Origin: Sisyra terminalis
Taxonomy: Eukaryota; Arthropoda; Insecta; Neuroptera; Sisyridae
Assembly: GCA_958496175.1 (NCBI GenBank)
Contig: OY292279.1
Span: 3,596,001 to 3,660,000 of the forward strand
DNA length: 64,000 nucleotides
Direction of reading: 5' to 3'
The notes beneath the pieces are model-generated. The model searched no databases. It had not been told where the DNA came from and saw only the letters and a program-made list of their open reading frames with translations. The translations under genes were made by a program, and so were the position numbers. This document shows, piece by piece, positions 23,236 to 33,129 of this stretch (the stretch's first letter is position 1; the number at the start of each line of letters is the position of its first letter).

Positions 23236-24430
23236 TTTTAAAGGCCTCTAGTTGGAATCTTGGGCGACAATTGCGGTGTTTTCAAGACATTGTAGCCGTG
23301 TTTCATTGAAGATTAATTATCCCCAAGGAACACACGGGTGCGGCCCACTGCAAGCCTCTCCTTGTAAATTACGATTCGAATTTCGAATCGTAATTAATTG
23401 CCGATCCGCACGTATAAATTATCAATAATTTACTCGCGAAAATTAGATAGATATTAGGGGCCGAAATTGAACCATTTTTCCTGTTCAACTCATTCAAATT
23501 TTCCTCATTTCACGCGAAAATTTACGATCTGCTAGATCATAAAATACTTTGTTATTGGGCCATCTATCAATGTCTTTTCTGGCACGGAAACGTGCTCTTA
23601 AGGCGCACCACCACCCCCACAACCACCTCCGTGTCTTTCAGCCGACTGGAATACATATGATAATGGTATTATTTCCATACAAAATACACGAGCCCCTAAT
23701 GAATATTTAGGGATGTTTAAAACGAGCCAGTGTAGGAGCGAACACGGTTTTTCGACCGAACGATAAACGGGTGATATAAAACAAAGGGCGGACATTTTCA
23801 CAAGTCTGTGTCGATTTTAGATCAGAAAATTTACATGTCAACGAAATGTGTTAAAAATTTATTTGGTATTTTGGCCGGCCGAATGAGGGATGTTTTCGTC
23901 ACAACGTTTTCGGGTACGTATTTCGCCGATCCTGTCCAACCCTCTTCAACTTCTTATGCGATTAAGATAAAAAACTTTTCAAACCAACCACACAATATTT
24001 CACATCGATGAAATGCGTAGCCTTCACGTTGACCAAAATTAATGAAATTCACGTCGCAAATGTGAAAACTTTTTCCCCATTTATCTAAATTCTAAACAAT
24101 TATAAATTCGTGACTTTTCGTTTTCCACCAGAAAAAGATATCAATCAAACTATGTAGGTTTGCCTGATAAAAAGAGCAAAATAAAGAATTGTTCTGGCAA
24201 ATGATTGCATCCAGAGTTTGCATGAAAAACGTAGTAATTTCAGATAAGAAATATGATAAAAGAATGCAAAAATTTTCAGGAAGAAAAAATCCACAGGAAT
24301 TGCAGGGGAGGATAACGTCAGTTTGAAACAGAGATAAGGGAAAGATAAAAGAAGTATTTCACTGAGTCATGGAGCTTAATAGAATTGTGTGGAATTTCAA
24401 AGTTTTTTTTTCACCCCCTTCTGTCTAGAA
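23236..24430. other. unique island, no gene seen
   Basis: 23.26-23.96 kb has higher GC (CACCACCCCCACAACCACC near 23610). A near-perfect palindrome is at 23367-23395. No exon model was supportable. Confidence 0.3.
23367..23395. repeat. 29-bp near-perfect palindrome
   Basis: The arms AATTACGATTCGAA and TTCGAATCGTAATT are separated by one base, within unique sequence. Confidence 0.85.
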
Positions 24431-24618
24431 CAGCATTTCCCAAACTATAGGTCGCGACCCACCAGTAAAGTAGTGTATATAACATAAAAAAAGGAAATTA
24501 TTTTAATATTTCAAGCACTATTTATGCCTTCTTTTCTCTAAAACAGCTAAGAGGTGGGTTTTAAGATTGAAAATTTTTATTTGAAAGGTCTTAACTCAAC
24601 AATTTTTGAGAACCACTG
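24431..24618. mobile_element. hAT miniature element with target duplication
   Basis: It begins CAGCATTTCCCAAACT and ends TTTGAGAACCACTG; inverted, these are CAGnnnTTCyCAAA. The phrase TAGGTCGCGACCCACC just inside is typical of non-autonomous hAT elements. The flanks are GTCTAGAA at 24423-24430 and GTCTAAAA at 24619-24626, an 8-bp duplication with one change. Confidence 0.8.
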
Positions 24619-24889
24619 GTCTAAAATATTATTTTTGTGCGTATGAATCGAATTAATATAACAACCGTGAAAGTTGCAAATATAAAATTAAATTAAACTA
24701 TCGGAAAAGATGTTAAATAGCCTAATGTGAGTTTAAGCTTCGCTTATTATCCTTCCCCACTGGTTATGACCCCTTGCCACGGTCCAAATGGATAGATATT
24801 TGGTGCAACAATTTCTTGATCATTATGTACGGTTTCTGGTTTTCATCCAGGCTCTATAAATATAAAACGTACCGGAAAAAAATTCGTTT

Positions 24890-25636
24890 TTAGGCCTGTA
24901 GCCATTCAATTGGCATTAATCTGCTTAATAGTTATTTTAAAGTTGTACTTCCCCTGGTTCCAAATCAAAATGGACCAGTTATCAAAGGAAAAACCTATCC
25001 ACTCGGGGGTACCTCAGGAATCAGTATTAGGTCCAATCCTTTTCAATCTCTATGTTGAAAAATTTCCATCTCTAGACCACTGTATGACTTCAATGTACGC
25101 GGATGACATTGCCATCATCAACCTGGACAATGGTCTTTAAAGGACCGTTCAGAAAACCCAGCAGTCTATCAACCACCTATTTTCCTGGTTCAGTAGATGA
25201 AATTTTTTTATAAATCCATCAAAAAGCATCGCCAAAATTTCCTCTCAAAGACGTTTCTCCAACCAACTGAGAAATTTCACCTGGAAATTTCGTGGAGTTT
25301 GAAAAAAACATATGTATAATATTTGGGCATACTTCTGGACTCAAAATTAACATAACAAAGCCATATCTCAAATAAAATCATCAAACTATACCCATTTATC
25401 AACAGCAGGTCTCCTCTAAGTATGGAATGTTCAATGTTGATATACAAATCAGTCATAAGACCACTTTTCACCTACTCTTGCGCCATCTGGCTTCCATCTT
25501 CAAAGATAAATCACAATGATCTACAGGTGTTCTAAAATAGAGTCTTGAGAATCATCACTAAAGCTTCATGGTATGTGAAAAACAACCAAATTCATCACGG
25601 AATAAGACTTTCAAATCCAACTCTCAAGAAATTTCC
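24890..25636 (+). pseudogene. Jockey-type reverse transcriptase, interrupted (5' part)
   Basis: The readable stretch gives SGVPQESVLGPILFNLYVEK and then MYADDIAII, the conserved palm motifs of non-LTR reverse transcriptases. The YADD box is at about 25096-25107. Further frames give INPSKSIAKI, PLSMECSMLIYKSVIRPLF and RIITKASWYVKN, matching the order of the Jockey-clade C-terminal part. Stops and frameshifts break it throughout, and the 5' end is missing. A piggyBac element is inserted at TTAA 25637; the remainder continues at 28236. Confidence 0.8.
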
Positions 25637-25640
25637 TTAA
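25637..25640. other. piggyBac target site duplication, left
   Basis: TTAA directly precedes the terminal CCTTCCC. Its partner is TTAA at 28232-28235. Confidence 0.9.
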
Positions 25641-25647
25641 CCTTCCC

Positions 25648-25677
25648 GGTCCGAAGCGGGGTTTTTACGTACCCCAG
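25648..25677. repeat. left internal repeat of piggyBac, hairpin-forming
   Basis: GGTCCGAAGCGGGG is followed by a short loop and ACCCCAG, so the repeat can itself fold (GGGGT/ACCCC). The inverted partner is at 28163-28197. Confidence 0.75.
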
Positions 25678-26066
25678 GCACCCCATGGATCACTTTAAAA
25701 TCTTCAACTTTCTAAAAATTATTTTAACGATTATTTGTTTCACTCTACTACGGTTCAAAGAAGAGAGACAGTTTTATTGAGTTTCTTCTGTGATTACTTA
25801 ATAATTCTCAAAATGCAAATCGTAAAGTGTAAACCGAAAGTGATAATTGTAAAATGCATTGTTTTCTTTTTCAAACATTTAGTTGTGTATTCATTTTTGA
25901 ACGTGCAACATCTTATCGATCTTACCTGCTTATTTCTAAACCAGTGTTTCCAAATTTGTTTTCAAAAATTAAGATATCGTTAAATTTTGTAAATAAAATA
26001 CATGAGTGTATTGCTATTTATTTAACGTAACAATATCTAATTTTTATATAAATTTTTTTTTACATA

Positions 26067-27842
26067 ATGGCTAAATTAACGGATCAAGAAATTGAAAAGT
26101 TGTTAGAAGACGATACTTTCAACAATGATGATGCGGATTACGATAGCGATTTGGACTTCGAAATATATAATTCCGATAGTTCTGAAGTTGAAGACAACGT
26201 AGAAGAGGATTTTGACCCCGAAGTTATAAATTCTGATTCTGAAGACATGGAAGATCTGGAAGAAAACGAACTGCATTCGACATACACTTCCAAATCAGGG
26301 TTTATTTGGTGTTCCAAGCCTTCCAACAACACCAAAGTTCATAACATTTCCTCAATATATATGGGTCCCATGGCAGAAGCAAAGAATATATCGTCAATTA
26401 AAGATGCATTCAATTTATATTTGACTCCAAAAATGTTGGAAGAAATTGCGTCTTATACGAATCAATTTTGCCAATCGCTTGTACACAAACACAAATCGAG
26501 TAACGATATTGTTACGAAATGCGAGTTAGAGGCTTTTATAGGTATTTTATTGGCATCCGGAAGATGTAATGGACGAAAGCTGGCCTTAAGAGAAATTTGG
26601 ACTACTAATCCTCTTTTTAAATCATATTTTTTTTCAGCGGCCATGTCGAGGGATAGATTTTCTTCAATTTATTCAACCATACGTTTTGATGACAAAAAGA
26701 GTAGGAAAACAAAAATCGATCAAATTGGTGACAAATTTATTCACATACGTTCAATATACGAACAGTTTAATAACGCTTGTTTAAAATATTTTTCCCCAGG
26801 GAGCTATCTCACCGTAGATGAAAGATTGGCAACCTTCAGAGGAAGATGTCCATTCCGAGTGTACATGAAAAGTAAGCCAGGTAAGTATGGGATCAAAATT
26901 TGGGTTAACGCGGATGTTAAAACGTCGTATATTCTTAATTCTCAACCGTATTTAGGAAAAATTGGCAACAAACCCGAAAGAAATCAAGGTGAAAGGGTGG
27001 TAACAGAACTTGTTCGTCCATTTTTCGGAACTGGAAGAGGAGTGACAACTGACAATTTCTTTACATCAATTCCTTTAGCGAACAATCTTTTTTTAAATGA
27101 TATAACTCTCACCGGAACAATCAGGAGAAACAAAAGAGAAATTCCAAAAATATTTACCGACACTCGAGATCGAGAAAAATTTTCTACCCTCTTTGGATTT
27201 GCAGGCCATTTAACATTAATTTCATATTTGCCAATCAAAAATCAAGCGGTGACTCTATTATCCACAGAAGTCAAAAATATTGAAGTAGAAGATGGTCCGC
27301 GAAAAAGGCCAAATATTATTCTTCATTATAATAAAACCAAAGGAGCTGTCGATACTGGAGACAAAATGACCCAACAGTATAGTTGTGTTAGAACTACTAG
27401 AAGGTGGCCGTTCAGAATATTCATGGAAATAATAGATATGGCTGCATTAAATGCCTACATTATTTGGGTACAGAATAACCCAGATTGGCGAAAAGGAGAC
27501 CGTAGCCGAAGACAAGTATTTCTTCGAGAATTGGCTACGGAATTGGTAAAAGAAAATGTTTTAAAACGGAAAAACAACAATATAAATTATCACAAGCACA
27601 TTCAACACGGCTTTGAGCTATTTGACCAAGTAATCAATAATGGAAATAGCACTCCAACGAAGAACCTTCAATTGGCAGTAGAGCAAGACCAGCAGGATAT
27701 ACCAAAAACTACGAGATGTAGTTTTTGCCCAAGAAATGAAGACAGAAAGTCTAAAATTCGATGTGATTTTTGTAAAAAACATATTTGTGTTATTCACCGC
27801 TATCAAATTAAAACAATTTCTTGTCCAAATTGTAAAAATTAA
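26067..27842 (+). CDS. piggyBac transposase
   Basis: The protein has 591 residues, close to the ~594 of the T. ni enzyme, and would cut and paste the element at TTAA. Residues 1-70 are strongly acidic (DDADYDSDLD, SDSEDMEDLEENE), as is usual for the family's N-terminus. The DDE domain follows, and the catalytic aspartates are inferred as D251 (LTVDERLATFRG), D329 (VTTDNFFTS) and D429 (KGAVDTGDKM, with D432). The 78- and 100-residue spacings agree with the reference D268/D346/D447. TTRRWPFRIF is the conserved tryptophan segment. The tail has a Cys-rich zinc-binding pattern: CSFC at 551, CDFC at 566, CVIH at 574 and CPNC at 586. The start ATG follows an AT-rich leader. No stop or frameshift is seen. 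Confidence 0.95.
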   Translation: MAKLTDQEIEKLLEDDTFNNDDADYDSDLDFEIYNSDSSEVEDNVEEDFDPEVINSDSEDMEDLEENELHSTYTSKSGFIWCSKPSNNTKVHNISSIYMGPMAEAKNISSIKDAFNLYLTPKMLEEIASYTNQFCQSLVHKHKSSNDIVTKCELEAFIGILLASGRCNGRKLALREIWTTNPLFKSYFFSAAMSRDRFSSIYSTIRFDDKKSRKTKIDQIGDKFIHIRSIYEQFNNACLKYFSPGSYLTVDERLATFRGRCPFRVYMKSKPGKYGIKIWVNADVKTSYILNSQPYLGKIGNKPERNQGERVVTELVRPFFGTGRGVTTDNFFTSIPLANNLFLNDITLTGTIRRNKREIPKIFTDTRDREKFSTLFGFAGHLTLISYLPIKNQAVTLLSTEVKNIEVEDGPRKRPNIILHYNKTKGAVDTGDKMTQQYSCVRTTRRWPFRIFMEIIDMAALNAYIIWVQNNPDWRKGDRSRRQVFLRELATELVKENVLKRKNNNINYHKHIQHGFELFDQVINNGNSTPTKNLQLAVEQDQQDIPKTTRCSFCPRNEDRKSKIRCDFCKKHICVIHRYQIKTISCPNCKN

Positions 27843-28162
27843 TTTATAGTCTGTAAAAATGTATTATAGTAATCTAAAATATATAGTTTTATGATAAGTA
27901 AATTAGTTTTTGTAATATTTTAGCTATATAAACTATATGAAATATTTCTTTTATACCTAAGTTCTTTTGTAAATAATTTTTATTTTTTATAGTTTTTAAG
28001 TTGTAATTATATTATTTTTTTTAAATTTAATTACCTTTCAAAAAAATAATATGCACATATTATGTACTTTAGAACTTTTTTGAAAAAATTAAAATATTTT
28101 TAATATTCATAATATTTTTTCATTTAAAACCCTATTTCACTTTGTTTGAGAAGCACTGGATT

Positions 28163-28197
28163 TGGTCTGGGGTATGTCAGATACCCCGCTTCGGACC
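28163..28197. repeat. right internal repeat of piggyBac
   Basis: Inverted, it reads GGTCCGAAGCGGGGT, a loop, then ACCCCAGACC, matching the left repeat at 25648. It lies 27 bp further from its tip than the left repeat does. Confidence 0.8.
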
Positions 28198-28231
28198 ATT
28201 TGAAAGTTTTCAACCCTCCGTGTCGGAAAGG

Positions 28232-28235
28232 TTAA
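28232..28235. other. piggyBac target site duplication, right
   Basis: TTAA directly follows the terminal CGGAAAGG. Confidence 0.9.
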
Positions 28236-28392
28236 CGACCTGGAAAATTGTCCTAGTGCAGTAGAACTAAGCTTGGGAGAAACTATCAATCAAAGAAGGC
28301 TGAAGCGGAAATTCCTTCAAAAGCTCTAAGAAATGGCAGCTGCTTGACCACAAGGTCAAGGACAATCGACAAATAAAAAAATAAAAAAGACA
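28236..28392 (+). pseudogene. Jockey-type reverse transcriptase, 3' part and tail
   Basis: The frame FLNDLENCPSAVELSLGET, then RRLKRKFLQKL and TAA at 28327-28329, gives the C-terminus of the element broken at 25637. After a short 3' UTR comes an A-rich tail, AAATAAAAAAATAAAAAA (about 28372-28389), the expected 3' end of a non-LTR retrotransposon. Confidence 0.8.
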
Positions 28393-29639
28393 GAGAAATG
28401 AAGTTCATCTCCTCTAGCTACTTAAACGCTGATAAAGATCTATTGCCTGCTATCACCTCCATGATATAGTAGCAAATTCCTGAACTGGTGCAAATTATAT
28501 AATACAAAATATTTTTTGTTCCGAAATCTATATTGAAACGGTAAAATTAGAAGTCAATGGAAATAATACAAATTTGGTATTATATGCTCTTCGAGGATCA
28601 CAGGGTAGCAACACAAAGTTGTTACGAAAAACATTTTCAATCATACAATATCGGAAATCATACGCTAAATGGCAAAAAAAAAATTCTCGTAAACTATTAT
28701 AATAATCTTCTTCTAACCACTGCTTCAGAAAACTATTAAGCAAAAAAAGGATTTTTTAAAAAAAAGCTTTTATCACTTAAATTAAAGATGACTTTTCAAA
28801 ACAATATTGACTTTTCGATTGATTACGTAAAAGCTTTAGTTAACAATTGCGTGTTTCCTTTACGTTCACCTTTACCTTGACCAGTATATGAACTAAAAGG
28901 AATTGTTTTACCCGGAATTGGTTGGTCCAAGACATAAAGCTCAATTCCAATCGTTTTGTGGTCACCAGATGGTTAATAGGGAAATTTAGTAGTGGCAAAC
29001 AAAACGGAAATATATTTTAATGCGATTTTAATGAACGTTATAAATATGTCGCTTGCAACTTTGTCGTTTTTAAATGTTTCGACTCGATTAAGTTTGGAAT
29101 TTATCACATGGCATGGCTTTTATTTCGCCTCGTATATGTATAATGTATATATATATATATATATATATAATGTATATAAATATACTGGATAAATGCACAT
29201 AGAGAAAGAGAAAGAGAGGAGAAAGCCACACATTCGAACGTAAACTCAACAAAAGCAAATACAATAAACAATAAATGACTCAAATTAAACGTAAATGTGT
29301 GAAACGAAATTAAATTTTATTTTCTTTCAGGCAAAATTCTCCTACGTTTATTGTGGTGTCACTTTTATTTTTTATTTATTTACGACCAACTTAAAGATGG
29401 ATATTTTTTTTCGCTGTTGTTATTTTTCTACGCTCATAAAATCTTCTCGTAACAACATTAACGTAAAAATAAAGAAACTTTCGATTTTTTCACATTAAAC
29501 CGTAACGAAAATGACTATTTTTTTTTGGAAATTTTATTTCAAATTTCTTGGTTTTTACTGCACGAATTGTGTTATGTCAGCCATTGCTTTTATGGCTACA
29601 CTATCTGTAAAAAGTTGTACGGTTTTATTTTCCGATATA
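28393..29639. other. no gene seen
   Basis: The phrase GCAAATTCCTGAACTGG at about 28471 recurs almost unchanged near 31359, so a small dispersed repeat brackets this region. A TA run is at 29146-29169. Confidence 0.35.
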
Positions 29640-30870
29640 TCTCTTTATTCATACAACAAAATAAACATAACAGATTAAATTTACTGTTCTAAAGTAAAAC
29701 TCTTTGGAGTTACTTATTTTGAACGTCTTAAAGTTTACATAGATCACAAAAGAAGTTGTAAGTTTTCCAAATACAAAATTTAGACCAAAAATAAAGAACA
29801 TTTGATAGTCCTTCGAAGGCCAATTATAATTACACTTTATGTTATTAAAGTAATGCTTTTTAAAGACACTTTTCAAGGCAATTTTGTAAATTTGCATAGA
29901 CCACAAACATACATAAGTATCATCATTATATTAAAGTCTAAGACAAGGAAATTCATCACAAGAATAAAACAATATTTTTATCATTTTCCCAAAACAACTT
30001 CTCGGCTAACTTATCGACAAACAGACTAAGGTACTCATTTTTTACCAAAGCATTTCTTTAAATCAGTTTTACAAGATCAAGAGTGCTTTTCAAGGATAAA
30101 ACAGATGACAATCACTGGACGCCAAATTCAGAACTATAAGTTGGATGGATAAGAATCTTTCAACCAAACTCCAGAAACTTACGTTTGGTCATCATTTTAA
30201 AACCAGTTTCTTTAAAAATTTACATAGACCACAAACGAAGATATTAATCCATTATTTTGTATTAGGATGTAAAAAAAATTATAACAAACGAAAGACAAAT
30301 TAAATAAATTTTTTTCTACTACTTCTTACCGTTTAAAACGGTACTTAAGAGTCATTTTTCCAAAAAAACTTTTCTTTGTTGGTGAAAAATTGAAAAATTC
30401 AAGTATCTCTTGGATTCAATTTTACATGATCAAGAGTGCTTGCCAAGGACTAAACAGTTGACAATCTAAACTACGGATAAGACGTATAAAATCTTTCATT
30501 TTAAAGCTCCTAGACTTTTGCCAGGTTACTGAAATCTGATGCAAAAATGTGATGCTTAAATGGTCCTAATGGACCACAAATCTCTTATTACTGTTTAATT
30601 CTGACCTCTGCTGGTCCTAATTTTTTTTTTAAAATGATCAAATTTTGGTCCAAAAGAGGTCAGAAAAAGTTCTTTTGATTATAAACATTAATTTTTGGTT
30701 CACAATATCTCTACAATTCAATCATATCGAAAGTAAAATTTCGAAAAAATAAGCTGATAACAATCCTTGGATGCCAAGTTCAAACTAAAGGTGGGATTCT
30801 TAAAAAAAACATCATAAAATCCCTAGAAATACTGCGAATTCATCAAAGTGTTGAAAAATTTTAGATTGTC
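29640..30870 (-). repeat. tandem array, ~355-bp units (family also at 41.6 kb)
   Basis: ACAAGATCAAGAGTGCTTTTC near 30069 and ACATGATCAAGAGTGCTTGCC near 30423 mark a 354-bp step. CATAGACCACAAAC recurs at about 29895 and 30224. A further unit shows GATGCCAAGTTCAAACTAAAG near 30770. The inverse of the same words occurs at 41600-41790 in the same order. Confidence 0.8.
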
Positions 30871-32339
30871 GTTGTTCAGAACAAATTTTCTTCCATTGTT
30901 TAATTCTGGGCACTGCTGGTCTAAATTTGTATCTAAATGGCCAAATTTTGGTTCAAAAGAGGTCAAAAAATGGTCTTTTGATTAGGAAAAAAACCGTGGT
31001 TCATTATATCTTTATATTACAGTTAAACCTACAGGGAAATTATTCACTTTTTCAGAATTCATCCATTGATATTTTCTGTTAATATTTTTGTATAAAACCT
31101 ATTTGTCATTGCATTTTTTTTTTAAAGAAAGTACAATTTTATTATATTTGACCCTAGATTTGCAAATTAAAATACAAACTTTGTGTTTCAGTATTATCTT
31201 TATTGTTTTTTTTTGGTCTTTTGAACCCAAATTACCGCTTTTAAAAAGCCAAACTCAAATTCATAAATTTGCAATTTAAGAATTCTTAAATTCTTAAATG
31301 GCCACAAAAGTTGTAATTTTTGGAGTACAAAGAAAACTTTATATAAAGTTTTAGATATAGTAGCAAATTGCTGAACTGGTGCAAATTACAAAGTAATCCA
31401 CAAAAAAAAAGTAAAAAATAATTAATTTTAGGGAAGTTTTAGAACATTAAAGAATCGAAAAAATTAGAAATTTAAGGTGAAACAAAATTAGGTGTTTGGA
31501 AAATGGTTGCAAAAAAGCTCAGTAGTGGTTTTATAAATTTTCTGAATCCAATGAATCAAATCATCATAATTCACTGTTAATTTCAATGCATTTTTCACTG
31601 ATGCTTTAAGCTCTTCATTAAATAAAATCGATATTTTTTTTTTCTAAATTAAAATTCGGGCAAAATGCCATATTTTCGAGCTTTTTTGTGAAGCCTATAA
31701 CAAGCATTAGACTATAAATATATATATTGTCAAAGCCATTCAATGTGTTGACATTAACGTTGAATTTATTGTGTTGATTATAAAGAGCTTTATTTATGTC
31801 GGAGCTTAACCGCGAGTACGACATGAGGCTGTCATATTAATTAAAATATAATATTGAATTAATCAATTTTTCTTTGCCCAAAAAAAAAAATGGTCTCGTA
31901 ATTGCCACTTGAGCATGATTAATTCATGGTCTTGGATGTATAATTGTCTCAAATGAAAATTTATTATGGGAAATAAATAAAATCTCCCACCATCGGTTAT
32001 CAATTACTGTTGGTTGGTAAGAATTTTTTTTTGGAGTAAATTTAGGCATGAAGAGACTAATGGCATTGAATTATATTAATTAAAATCTTATATTTGAATA
32101 TTTTTTTTTTTGAAGTGGTATACTTGTAAGATTTATGTCAAAGCTCTCTTTATGCAGTCAAAGCTCGCTTTGTCATAAAAGATATTTCAGTTTTGGATGG
32201 AAAACATTGTGAACGTTTTTTTTTTTTGATCTACCAAATTGATATTAAAAATATTTACAATGGAATATGATCACGGGATGTTGAGCTTTGAAAATTCGGG
32301 ACTTCAATCAACATAAAAATGTTTTTTTTTTATCATAAA
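30871..32339. other. AT-rich, no gene seen
   Basis: It contains many poly-T runs. No coding frame with recognisable motifs was found. Confidence 0.35.
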
Positions 32340-33129
32340 AGCTGTTATGTTGATTTAAATTTATATTTAATATTGAAAACGTTGAGAGGATAATGTCGGC
32401 TCAACTGCGGGATTATGACGGTGCTTGTAAGAAAGCTCGCCTCGAAAGATTTTATAGTTTGGCAACAATCTCTTTACGACTTCATGTGCGTAAATAACGC
32501 TCACCCCGTAAATACGCCACACAAATGTCACCCTAATAACTTGCCCCGAAATTGAGGCCATTTTCCGTTTTAATTGCATACATTTTAGTGCCAAACATCA
32601 CATGTTATTTTCGATGCAATTAAAGTTTTAGTGTGTGTTTGTCGCTGGAGGTTGTTCCACCAAACGGCTCATGCTTTGACACCGATTCGGGGGATGTAAC
32701 GTGCTAGAAACTACCAGAGAATTTGGAAATCGGCACGTCAGCCACTGGATTGGGGGTGTATTATATTAATAATTAAATATCTTTACAAACTGTTTCCGTG
32801 TCTGTGAAACTAAACTTTGGGGTAGTAGTAGGGGTGTTTAGCAGTAAGTTTCGAGTAGTTCTTGGTATGGTTTTTGATTACGCAAATCGCGCCAAAAACA
32901 CGACCCGCACATCTCCAACCCCTTACGAATAATGGCTTTAAAGGTTGATTAAACGACAGATTTCATTTTATTAACCGAAATACAATGGCATTTATCAACC
33001 AAAAATAACCAAAAAAAAAAGAATTGTGTACTTATTTGATGCAATTGCCATGGCATGGTATCATCCAGTAGTGCTCTAAATTGCACATCAGTTATTAGTA
33101 GTTTGTGATAACTTAAATATTATACAATA
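32340..33129. other. unique island, no gene seen
   Basis: 32390-32960 is of higher complexity and GC. An open minus-strand frame at 32367-32594 has no recognised family and starts without splice or promoter support. Confidence 0.3.

Larger units (their letters stand above)
25641..28231 (+). mobile_element. complete piggyBac-type transposon
   Basis: A 2591-bp unit is bounded by TTAA on both sides, with matching tips CCTTCCC and (inverted) CCTTTCC. A longer internal inverted repeat, GGTCCGAAGCGGGGT...ACCCCAG, lies 7 bp from the left tip (25648) and 34 bp from the right tip (28197). The T. ni piggyBac likewise has internal repeats placed asymmetrically, 3 and 31 bp from its terminal repeats. 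The element holds one uninterrupted transposase frame and sits inside a dead Jockey copy. Everything known to be needed in cis and trans appears present, so it may be young or still mobile. Confidence 0.92.

Noticed and set aside
25942..28159. hAT-like CAGTG...CACTG ends inside the piggyBac element
   Set aside because: No matching 8-bp duplication; more likely part of the piggyBac subterminal sequence.
28528..28743. Minus-strand frame reading QWLEEDYYNSLREFFF
   Set aside because: No second motif nearby and no recognisable family; overlaps a plus-strand frame.
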